Positions 26,765 to 34,741 of a stretch of DNA of 64,000 bases are shown piece by piece. The notes beneath the pieces were generated by a model. That model saw nothing but the letters and a program-made list of their open reading frames with translations, was not told the DNA's origin and ran no database searches. This stretch comes from an uncultured Saprospiraceae bacterium (GTDB lineage Bacteria; Bacteroidota; Bacteroidia; Chitinophagales; Saprospiraceae). Location: assembly GCA_937928405.1 (NCBI GenBank), contig CALFWZ010000016.1:1-64000 (forward strand). Reading direction: 5' to 3'. The translations under genes were made by a program, and so were the position numbers. Each line of letters begins with the position of its first letter. The stretch's first letter is position 1.

Positions 26765-28525
26765 TTAAACAAAAGTGTATACATCATGTTGAATACCACT
26801 GTTTTTTACCTGATCATTTAACAACATGATGCGAAGCAAGTCAAAGTTATTTTGATTTCGATCAATGATAATTCCCTCTATGGAAAGACAGTCAATATCC
26901 GTAGTGATAAAGCATTTAAGTGCATCTTCTGGTGTACAAACAATAGGCTCTCCTCTAATATTAAAGGAAGTATTGAGTAAAATTGGACAATTCGTAAGCG
27001 CGTCAAAAGCCTTCAGCAACAGATAATATGGACGGTTATCGGCTTCACTTACCGTTTGAAGCCTCGCTGAGCCATCTACATGTGTAATCGCGGGTAGTTC
27101 CAGTTTAGAGATTACTTGACAAGTCTCCAGCATAAAGGGGGAAGGGTGATCAATCTCAAAATGTTCCGACACTTTTTCAAGAATCGCAGAAGGAGCAAAT
27201 GGACGAAAGCCCTCTCTTTTTTTCACCATGGCATTGATTCGATCTTTCATTCTAGGATTACGAGGATCTGCTAAAATAGATCGGCCACCCAAAGCTCTTG
27301 GACCAAACTCCATTCGGCCACTGAACCAACCGATCACTTTACCCTCTGCCAATCGCTTGGCGGTTTCCCCAAGGAAAGCAGCATTATCTTCGCTGTAATT
27401 TTCAAAATTTATATTGGTGGCTTTTAACAATTTTATTACATCATTTGAATGATAACCCGGCCCGAGGTAAACATTCTTCATGGCTTTCTTTTGAGGTGTT
27501 TCTCCCGAAAGATCGACATGGGCGAGCGTTGCTACGCCAAGTGCCCCTCCTGCATCATTTGAGGCAGGCTGAACAAATAATTTTTCGAATTTGCTATTTT
27601 TTAAAATTTTTCCATTAGCAACACAATTGAGCGCGACCCCACCAGCCATACACAAATTGGGGGATTGGGTCTTTTCATACAGGTAGTTGGCTTTTTCAAT
27701 TAGAATCGACTCCAATACAACCTGCAAACTCTTAGCAACATCGATATGAAATTGCTCGATGGCAGATTCTCTTTTCCGTGCTGGTCGTCCCATCAATTCT
27801 GGCAACAAATCAGAATACATTCGTTTTCCTTTAATAAAATCAAAAAACGGTAAATTAAGCTCATATTGCCCATCTTGCAAAGATGTAATTAACTGGCTAA
27901 TCTCTTGTTCATATTTGGGCACTCCATACGGTGCCAACCCCATCACTTTGTATTCACCATTATTTACTCTAAATCCCAAATAACTGGTAATAGTGCTGTA
28001 CAATAAACCTAGAGAATGGGGAAAGTGTACTTCTTCAAAAAGGTTAATGTCTTTTCCTTCCCCTGTTCCATAAGTGGTGGTGGCCCACTCTCCAACCCCA
28101 TCAACCGTAAAGATAGCAGCATCTTCAAATCCGGAAAAATAAAAAGTACTAGCAGCATGAGAAAGATGATGGTCGTAATATCGAATGGGACCTTCAAAGC
28201 CAAGTATTTGACGAATTTCTTTTTCTGCTTTATTAAAATTCTGTTCTTGTTTAATCTGCTCTTTGTTAACCACGCCACTCCATAATTGCCTAGCCAATTT
28301 TTTTTGAGGATCTTCATAAAAAGCAATACAGTCAATATCTGCGATGCTTAACCCTGCCTCTCGGAGGCAATATCGAAGTGCGTGTTGAGGAATAGATGGA
28401 TCAAACTTAATTCGAGTAAACCTCTCTTCTTCTGCGGCCGCTACAAGTTGACCTTCTTTGAGTATACAGCAAGCTGCATCATGGTACAAGGCAGAAATAC
28501 CAATTATATTAGGCTTAGTTGTCAT
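26765..28525 (-). CDS. O-carbamoyltransferase, TobZ/NodU/CmcH family (first of two)
   Basis: 586 residues from the ATG at 28525, before MTTKPNIIGISALYHDAACC; 28564 is less likely because the domain starts right here. The N-terminal Kae1-like domain has YHDAACCILK (His15), then DHHLSHAASTF (iron-site HxxxH, His119/His123) and DGVGEW. The C-terminal YrdC-like region has EFGPRALGGRS, RPFAPSAI and LNTSFNIRGEPIV. These match TobZ-type enzymes, which make carbamoyladenylate from carbamoyl phosphate and ATP and move the carbamoyl to a hydroxyl. The acceptor is unknown but probably belongs to the NRPS product. An SGNH gene follows after 8 bases. Confidence 0.9.
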   Translation of the reverse strand: MTTKPNIIGISALYHDAACCILKEGQLVAAAEEERFTRIKFDPSIPQHALRYCLREAGLSIADIDCIAFYEDPQKKLARQLWSGVVNKEQIKQEQNFNKAEKEIRQILGFEGPIRYYDHHLSHAASTFYFSGFEDAAIFTVDGVGEWATTTYGTGEGKDINLFEEVHFPHSLGLLYSTITSYLGFRVNNGEYKVMGLAPYGVPKYEQEISQLITSLQDGQYELNLPFFDFIKGKRMYSDLLPELMGRPARKRESAIEQFHIDVAKSLQVVLESILIEKANYLYEKTQSPNLCMAGGVALNCVANGKILKNSKFEKLFVQPASNDAGGALGVATLAHVDLSGETPQKKAMKNVYLGPGYHSNDVIKLLKATNINFENYSEDNAAFLGETAKRLAEGKVIGWFSGRMEFGPRALGGRSILADPRNPRMKDRINAMVKKREGFRPFAPSAILEKVSEHFEIDHPSPFMLETCQVISKLELPAITHVDGSARLQTVSEADNRPYYLLLKAFDALTNCPILLNTSFNIRGEPIVCTPEDALKCFITTDIDCLSIEGIIIDRNQNNFDLLRIMLLNDQVKNSGIQHDVYTFV

Positions 28526-28822
28526 TTTGATTCTAATTTTATGAGCATGATCAGATTTTATCAATTAGCACGTTTTGGCTAATGCAATGAAATCATCCTC
28601 TGGTTAAAAAATGGGTGGTGAATTAAATAAAAAATTAAAGCGATATTTATGATGCACTTCAGGTATCAAATTCGGATAGGTTAGCTTTTGTATTTATTAT
28701 TAAGCAAAAGCGCTTCTATGGTCAGATGAGATTAAACGATCATCGATTTTGTATACTTTCTAAAAAATTGGGAAGGAAAAAGAAGAGAGCGTAAGTGTAT
28801 TTGGTTATTAAAGCTCTACTGA

Positions 28823-30568
28823 TTAAATGGATTTACTTGAAGCAAACACCTCAAATGCTGACTGATCTTCAAAAGAAAATTTTTCTATCTGTTCATACAT
28901 TTTACCATTACACCAAACGAAGTTTGCTCGACCCCACCGCGTAGCACTTTCCACATCTGGAAAAAATCCAGATCCTCTTAGATTCGCACTTGTATTACAC
29001 AACAAAGGAATTCCCGTCAATTCATGGTAGGCGGTTAACAGTTCCCAAACAATTGGGTTTTGTGTTTTTCCTACTGATTGCAATCTAGCAGAACCATCAA
29101 GATGAACAATGGCAGGTACTTTATCTTTCCATGCTGTTCTTACTTGATGATCGAATAACATGTACGGATCTGAATCTCCTGGATCAAAAACTTCAGATGC
29201 ATAAGCCTCTAAACAAATTGGAGCAACCGGCCGAAATGATTCTCTCATTTTGGCAATGTTCAGTTTATTTTTCACATTTAAAGATGTTGCAGGAGCCAAA
29301 ATACTACGATTACCCAATGCTCTTGGCCCTAGTTCGGCATTCCCATTCAGAAAAACAACCAATTCTTCATTCTTAGCTAAAAATTCAGCTAACTCTTTTA
29401 CCGTACAATCAGATGCTTTCCATCCAGACTTAGGTTTTCTGTTTCTCAATGCTGGACCAGCATACACATTCCAATCAATTTTAAATTGGCCATTCAAATC
29501 TGCCATAGCAGCACAAGCAACTCCTAAGGCACTACCAGCATCATTCGGAAAAGGAGGTACCCAAACATCATTGAATAACTTCATTCCTCTTATTTTGCTA
29601 TTCCATTTGATATTCAAGGCTGAACCTCCAGCGAAACAAATATTTCTCTGGTGAGCAGGAAATTTATTGACCTTTTTGGCGAGACCTTCCAAGAGCAGAC
29701 CTTCCAAAAATACGTGCATAGATGCCAATACATCTGCATCACTATAAGGTTTCCCTTCAACATAGTCAGCAACGGCCATCATAAACTTATGCTCAAAAAG
29801 GTTGGAGATTTCTAATTCTCGTTTGTAGATGACTTTCATTTCTTGAACTAATCTATCATCCGCCTTTCCGAGGGCAAAATAGGACATCACTTTACCGGCA
29901 ATTGAGTAACCTCCAAAATAACCTTCTATTGTCATTTTTTCTCGATCTTCCTTCATCTCAGCTACCGTCTTTTTGTAAGGACCATAATAGTGTCCCATAA
30001 TACTATAGATGGTTCCTAAGAAAACAAATAAATATCCAAGATTTTTAATTGTTTTCTCTAAGGGATCAACATAATACAATCTGGGGTATTGTCCTCCATC
30101 CCAAATAAGAACAAAGCTGCCTTCATTTTTTACTGCGAAAGGACTACTGGCATAAGCAGCACAAATATGACCGGTTACGTGCTTATAACTTCGGTAATCA
30201 TAGTCTTTTCCTTGCATAGGTAATTTACTTTCAAATACTTCTGGCTGCAATAAATTTTCTTTGAGCGTAAGTTCGTTATACGCAGCAACGGTCAATGCAA
30301 TAGGCTCTCTTCCATTCTTTATGGATAGCACTGGATCACCCCTCCAATGAGCCCCTGCACCATGCCAACCGTCAATAGCAAAATGGTCAACATCATCTAA
30401 TGAATAACCATACTCAGCAAGAATAGCTGGGATAGAATGAAGGTCATCTAAGCAACTATAACGAGCATTGTTATCGATTTTTTCCATTTCAATGCTAAAT
30501 TTCAATTCACCATTATCAATCAAGGCAATACCACCATCATGGGTTATTTTTATTCCACAAATTATCAT
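28823..30568 (-). CDS. O-carbamoyltransferase, TobZ/NodU/CmcH family (second, divergent copy)
   Basis: 581 residues. The N-terminus has ICGIKITHDGGIALIDNG (His10-Asp11 as in the family), YKHVTGHICAAY with the HxxxH iron pair, and IWDGGQ. The C-terminal part has ELGPRALGNRS, RESFRPVAPICLE and LLCNTSANLRGSG, so both halves look complete. It is clearly not a recent duplicate of the neighbour, since even the conserved blocks differ. Two unlike carbamoyltransferases suggest two acceptors, or one with a changed role. It is 59 bases downstream of the hydroxylase gene and 297 bases upstream of the other carbamoyltransferase. Confidence 0.88.
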   Translation of the reverse strand: MIICGIKITHDGGIALIDNGELKFSIEMEKIDNNARYSCLDDLHSIPAILAEYGYSLDDVDHFAIDGWHGAGAHWRGDPVLSIKNGREPIALTVAAYNELTLKENLLQPEVFESKLPMQGKDYDYRSYKHVTGHICAAYASSPFAVKNEGSFVLIWDGGQYPRLYYVDPLEKTIKNLGYLFVFLGTIYSIMGHYYGPYKKTVAEMKEDREKMTIEGYFGGYSIAGKVMSYFALGKADDRLVQEMKVIYKRELEISNLFEHKFMMAVADYVEGKPYSDADVLASMHVFLEGLLLEGLAKKVNKFPAHQRNICFAGGSALNIKWNSKIRGMKLFNDVWVPPFPNDAGSALGVACAAMADLNGQFKIDWNVYAGPALRNRKPKSGWKASDCTVKELAEFLAKNEELVVFLNGNAELGPRALGNRSILAPATSLNVKNKLNIAKMRESFRPVAPICLEAYASEVFDPGDSDPYMLFDHQVRTAWKDKVPAIVHLDGSARLQSVGKTQNPIVWELLTAYHELTGIPLLCNTSANLRGSGFFPDVESATRWGRANFVWCNGKMYEQIEKFSFEDQSAFEVFASSKSI

Positions 30569-30627
30569 ATCAAATTATTTTTTAGAACATGTTTTTAAGT
30601 AAAATTGTAAATAAGATTATCTTAAGT

Positions 30628-32253
30628 TTATACTACCGATGTTTCTCCTTTATATTCAATGATTTTTTCGCCAAATAAACGTTCTGGCTCTACATTAATT
30701 GATCGGCAATAGTCAAGTAACTTATTTGATTCAACAATAGGAATGGATTTCTCTGTGTATTTAATTGAACTAATATACTTGAGCCACGGCTCCATTCCCA
30801 TCGCATAAACAAATACGTGTTTAGGATTAAAGATATCTACCAATGCTTTGGATTGATCAAAGTTACAACCAGCTAGACGCCGGGATTCATCTTTATCTCT
30901 TGGTAGAGATTCTGCCATGATTGGACCATACAACCAAGTTAGTGGCGCACCTTGGCATTCCATTCCTAAAAAGATAACATCAATATCTCCAATATTGGCA
31001 TGAATTCTTTCATAGAGACGAGGTGATATATTACAAGAATCAGCAGCAAAAAGCATTTTAAAATCATCTTTGAATCGAACCATGTGGCAAAGTTTGCTTC
31101 TAATGTCTAGATCACAATGCTCACCAATAAAAGGCAATCCAGTAAGTGAACAGTCATCAAATTCAATCGTTTCCATTTCGCCTAATTCAATAATGCTTTT
31201 GAATCCTACTCTTTCGAACATCAATTTGAGATTAGGATCTTGTAAGGAACCCCCATTACTTTTAGGAACAATGATGTGTTTAATTCGACTACGCAAGCGC
31301 AAAAGGGTCTCGAATAATATGTGATCCTGGTGATTGTGCGTGATTAAGACATAGTCAATGGTCTCAGGAAGATGCTCGTAAGAATATCTCGAAATATCAG
31401 ATTCATAACCATAACTAATCAATGGATCAGCCAGGAAGGTCGTTGTCTTTGTTTCAGCAAGAATACAAGCATGTCCAAAATAACGTGTTAAGACGCCATC
31501 TCCATCATATTTTTCATATTCTTTTGGAGCTTTAGTGGTAAAAAAACTACGATACAAATCGGCATCCTCGTCTCTGATCGGAAATAGATTTTTAACCTCT
31601 TCAAACTTTCGTGGTTTATCAGCCATCATAAATAATTCATCTATTTTCTCACTACGCAGCGGCAAGTGAACTCTCAACATCTCCTCATCTGCCAACTTAG
31701 GCGTACTCAAAACAAAAGAACGGGAGTCGTCATCTTTGACAATAAATAAATTAAAGCTCTGAAGTTCTTCTCTGTAATATTTCGTATCATAGAGAAGTGC
31801 CTCAAAAAATCGAAAAGAAGGATTGTTATTGACATCATATACTAGCTCAACGAGTCCTTGTAAGGGCTCAGGAATTCGAGGATAAAGCTCAGTCATGGAA
31901 AAACCTTTGGCTTCTTTTTTGAGTAAATCATTCAGGTCATTAATGGCGTCTCTAAGTTCCAAAAGGTCGGCACATTGTTCATTAGTATTTTCAATCAGGC
32001 CTTTGATTTCATCCACTCTTTTTCCCCCATAATCGATGAATGGCCCACCAAGCATTTTTGGGCTTTTGACAGCGGCTGCGTGCACCATGGGACTTTGAAC
32101 GTAAGAGTTCATGATTTTAAGGTGGCGTTCTTTAATGTTCATAGCTGCAGTAGCTGGTGAGACTAAATGTGCCCAAGCATACCAATTGTCTACCAAAGGT
32201 TCAATAGCTAAGTTGGGTTTAATATACACAAGGTCGGTATCTTTGAATTCCAT
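30628..32253 (-). CDS. CmlA-type diiron beta-hydroxylase for carrier-bound amino acids
   Basis: 541 residues. The N-terminal ~240 residues form a family-specific domain (LVYIKPNLAIEPLVDNWYAW and RHLKIMNSYVQSPMVHAAAV). A metallo-beta-lactamase domain follows with THNHQDH (His306, His308, Asp310, His311), Glu378 in GEHCD, Asp405 in AADSC and His479 in NPKHVFV. These line up almost residue for residue with the CmlA diiron ligands as I recall them (305, 307, 309, 310, 377, 403, 468). CmlA hydroxylates the beta-carbon of an aminoacyl group held on an NRPS carrier domain, and FrsH does this for Leu. The NRPS here has a Leu module, so that is a candidate substrate. Confidence 0.88.
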   Translation of the reverse strand: MEFKDTDLVYIKPNLAIEPLVDNWYAWAHLVSPATAAMNIKERHLKIMNSYVQSPMVHAAAVKSPKMLGGPFIDYGGKRVDEIKGLIENTNEQCADLLELRDAINDLNDLLKKEAKGFSMTELYPRIPEPLQGLVELVYDVNNNPSFRFFEALLYDTKYYREELQSFNLFIVKDDDSRSFVLSTPKLADEEMLRVHLPLRSEKIDELFMMADKPRKFEEVKNLFPIRDEDADLYRSFFTTKAPKEYEKYDGDGVLTRYFGHACILAETKTTTFLADPLISYGYESDISRYSYEHLPETIDYVLITHNHQDHILFETLLRLRSRIKHIIVPKSNGGSLQDPNLKLMFERVGFKSIIELGEMETIEFDDCSLTGLPFIGEHCDLDIRSKLCHMVRFKDDFKMLFAADSCNISPRLYERIHANIGDIDVIFLGMECQGAPLTWLYGPIMAESLPRDKDESRRLAGCNFDQSKALVDIFNPKHVFVYAMGMEPWLKYISSIKYTEKSIPIVESNKLLDYCRSINVEPERLFGEKIIEYKGETSVV

Positions 32254-32310
32254 AGTAAGAAATTATTAGTTTAAAAAATAAGATTAATAAATTGACTAAA
32301 ATGCGAAAGG

Positions 32311-32329
32311 CCCGCCCGAATGGGGCAGG
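32311..32329 (-). terminator. GC-rich hairpin downstream of blaR1
   Basis: Minus-strand arms CCTGCCC and GGGCGGG (32323-32329 and 32311-32317, one G-T pair) with a 5-base loop. The following bases are not a clean T-run, so it may back up the stronger hairpin at 32374-32411. Confidence 0.5.
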
Positions 32330-32373
32330 TTCACGAAGAAAAAAAAATTGAATTATTTTAAAAGAAGAGAAGA

Positions 32374-32411
32374 TTCCACAGCTAAGATCAGGACAGATTT
32401 TAGCTGTGGAA
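32374..32411 (-). terminator. Hairpin terminator of the blaI-blaR1 operon
   Basis: Perfect 12-base arms TTCCACAGCTAA (32374-32385) and TTAGCTGTGGAA (32400-32411) around a 14-base loop. It lies 32 bases downstream of the blaR1 stop and is followed on the minus strand by T-rich sequence. It would also separate BlaI/BlaR1 transcription from the tailoring genes. Confidence 0.75.
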
Positions 32412-32442
32412 ATACTAATTTAACGAAGCAATAAATATGCTA

Positions 32443-34167
32443 TTATTTAATGTCTACTTTTTGAGTTCTAGTATGATCATCAATCATAATTTTCACATAA
32501 TGAGTGCCTGTTGTTTTATTGGGGCCATCATTCCAAGTGTATTCGTGTGTTCCCTGCTCAAGTGTTTTGTCTACCAAAACCGTGACTACTTTTTGTTCAG
32601 AAGAAAGCACTAAGATTTTAACCGTAGCTGGTTTATTTTCTAACTCTACCCCAGTTGTAATTATTCCTTTTCTATTAATATCAACCCAAGCAACTGTTCC
32701 AGTCGGAATACTTCCTTCCCCGTAAGACTTATCCCCTTTTTTCATTTTTTTTCTTACAATTTTGAAGTCTTTCTCTGGGTACCTTTCTGAGATCGGCGCG
32801 TCTCGATTTGGATTCACATAGTTTTGTAGTGTATCCATAAAAGTTTTACTATTTTCAGTCACTGTAAAAATCAGGCTATTATTTTCGTATTTATCTGTAA
32901 CCAAGATAGAACTCCGTTTTGATGCATTGAAATTTCGATACTTCTCGTTTTGGAGATATAAATCTTTAATCTTTTCAGGAGACCATTTACTGAATGTTTC
33001 AAATAGCATATGGTTGCGATTAATTGGATTATTCCAATCAATGGAAACAGAGATGTCTCTGTCAGTGAATTCTGTAGAAGGAAGATAAGAAGATTGAGTA
33101 AGAAACCCGATAACCAAAAGAATAGCCATCATAAATCCTTTTAAGAAAGAGGGTTTTTGTTCGTTGTGGCCAAACAGGCGAAAAATACGCTTACTGAATG
33201 AACCATTATTATTTCCGTTAATTGACATTGCTAATTGAGTTTTAAAGGTTAAATGATGTAATTGGACTTTCGTTAATGCTTCCGCATAGAGTTGAGGATT
33301 ATTGCGAATCTGAATGACCAGATCATCACAGCAATGCTCTCTTTCAATACGAATATTTTTTGAAATCCACCAAGCAAGTGGATGATAGAAAAATAAGACT
33401 TCTATTAATGATTGAAAAATATTTATTCCAAAATCAAATCTTCGAATATGAGCCAGTTCGTGCAACAAAAGCACTTCAATCTGGTCGGGTGTAAGGCCTG
33501 TAAAAATACTTATAGGTGCTAGGACAACCGGCTTGAAAAAGTAAAAGGTAAGTGGTTCTTTAACCAGTTTAGAAATTGAAAATTGAACTGGAATACGAAT
33601 TCCCATTTGCTCCCGCAACTGCTCAAATTTTTGCTGCCACTCTACTGTTGGTTCGATAAGTCCCTTTTTGTTAAGCCGATTCAAGTAAAAAAATCCAGAC
33701 AACATATAACAGGAAAATAACAAGGCACCTATATACCAACATAAGGCAATTAATGGTAAATGTGGCTTGATTACGTAACTAAAGTAAGCAGATTTTTCCA
33801 GGAAAAAACCTTTTAAAGAAAGACCAATAAAAGGGCTATTTTTTTCCACTATATCAAAATTCTCTATAGGAAAAATTTGTTCATTAGCAGATGTTTTTAA
33901 GTCAATCACGGAAGTTGTCAAACTGTCATGGACTAAGCGATCAGTGGAATTCCATTTTTCTGAAAAAGTAAAAGCAGACCATACCAATGCCAATGTCAAA
34001 GCAGTCAAAGACAGGATATACCGGACTGAAGATTTTTTTTGAGGAATTAAAAACAATACCAATCGCAAGGCTAAAGCAATTAAGGCTATTTGCCAAACGC
34101 TATGAATGATAGTCCATCCCATTGCCTGACCAAAAGGCATCAATTCTGTTAAATTAATACTATTCAT
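32443..34167 (-). CDS. BlaR1-like M56 metallopeptidase
   Basis: 574 residues. Several membrane helices in the first 340 residues flank a cytoplasmic M56 zinc peptidase with HELAHIRRFDFGIN and EREHCCDDL, the HExxH and second-ligand motifs. The periplasmic part is only about 230 residues and shows no penicillin-binding SxxK sensor motif. It ends with a FlgD-like Ig strand pattern (GTHEYTWNDGPNKTTGTHYVKI). Such proteins cleave the BlaI-type repressor on sensing an outside signal; the signal here is unknown. It overlaps blaI by four bases (ATGA). Confidence 0.85.
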   Translation of the reverse strand: MNSINLTELMPFGQAMGWTIIHSVWQIALIALALRLVLFLIPQKKSSVRYILSLTALTLALVWSAFTFSEKWNSTDRLVHDSLTTSVIDLKTSANEQIFPIENFDIVEKNSPFIGLSLKGFFLEKSAYFSYVIKPHLPLIALCWYIGALLFSCYMLSGFFYLNRLNKKGLIEPTVEWQQKFEQLREQMGIRIPVQFSISKLVKEPLTFYFFKPVVLAPISIFTGLTPDQIEVLLLHELAHIRRFDFGINIFQSLIEVLFFYHPLAWWISKNIRIEREHCCDDLVIQIRNNPQLYAEALTKVQLHHLTFKTQLAMSINGNNNGSFSKRIFRLFGHNEQKPSFLKGFMMAILLVIGFLTQSSYLPSTEFTDRDISVSIDWNNPINRNHMLFETFSKWSPEKIKDLYLQNEKYRNFNASKRSSILVTDKYENNSLIFTVTENSKTFMDTLQNYVNPNRDAPISERYPEKDFKIVRKKMKKGDKSYGEGSIPTGTVAWVDINRKGIITTGVELENKPATVKILVLSSEQKVVTVLVDKTLEQGTHEYTWNDGPNKTTGTHYVKIMIDDHTRTQKVDIK

Positions 34168-34553
34168 TGTTTTTTATTTTTTTGCGTGGCCAACCATTCT
34201 TGTAAAGTTTCAAGTTCTTCAGCGGACGTATTATTCTGACCCAGCGCATGCATAATCATGTTCATTGCTGATCCCTTGAAAATTGTATTCTGCAAACGCT
34301 GAAATAGTGATTGTTGAACTTCAGCTTCATTAGGAACAGCCGTATAAAAATGAGTTTTACCTGATTTTTCTCGATTGACCATCTTCTTTTCAGTCATTCG
34401 CTGTAGCTGCTTTAAAGTCGTAGTATAACCAACGGCTTTTTTTTCTTGAATTTTTTCATGAATAAACCGAACAGTCGCAGGTTGACTTTCCCACAAAACC
34501 TGAAGAACGTCTAGCTCTGCCTCTGTTGGTTGATAAATTTTTGGGTCTTGCAT
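34164..34553 (-). CDS. BlaI/MecI-type transcriptional repressor
   Basis: 129 residues from the ATG at 34553 (MQDPKIYQPTEAELDVLQVLW). The longer frame starting at 34643 would run through its own operator, so I reject it. A winged helix (about 8-75: TEAELDVLQVLWESQPATVRFIHE, then YTTTLKQLQRMTEKKMVNRE) precedes a dimerisation region. BlaI proteins repress until a partner M56 protease cuts them. Two identical-type operators lie upstream of the gene. Confidence 0.9.
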   Translation of the reverse strand: MQDPKIYQPTEAELDVLQVLWESQPATVRFIHEKIQEKKAVGYTTTLKQLQRMTEKKMVNREKSGKTHFYTAVPNEAEVQQSLFQRLQNTIFKGSAMNMIMHALGQNNTSAEELETLQEWLATQKNKKQ

Positions 34554-34612
34554 ATTGTCTGTTTGATTTGTTAATGAGGATAAACGAATATTTATGCTCA
34601 TAATTATACAAA

Positions 34613-34667
34613 CAAATATATACGACATCTGTCGTACATGCAAATTTTATCTACGACACCTGTCGTA
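34613..34667 (-). promoter_or_regulatory. blaI-blaR1 promoter with two BlaI-type operators
   Basis: Minus-strand -33 TTTG (34641-34644) and -7 TATATTTG (34613-34620) are 20 bases apart. The spacer contains the palindrome TACGACATCTGTCGTA (34621-34636). A second, TACGACACCTGTCGTA (34652-34667), lies just upstream of the -33. They differ only at the central bases and are 31 bases apart, about three helical turns, so both would face the same side. Bound BlaI would block RNA polymerase, giving autoregulation. Confidence 0.85.
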
Positions 34668-34741
34668 TTTAACACTTTCTTAACTTTTGAGTGGTTTTCT
34701 AAATCAGTTTATAAATCAAAGAAATAGTACTCAAATCCACT

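Noticed and set aside
34554..34643. N-terminal extension of BlaI from an ATG at 34643
   Set aside because: The extension would run through the promoter -7 element and operator; the family starts at MQDPKI.
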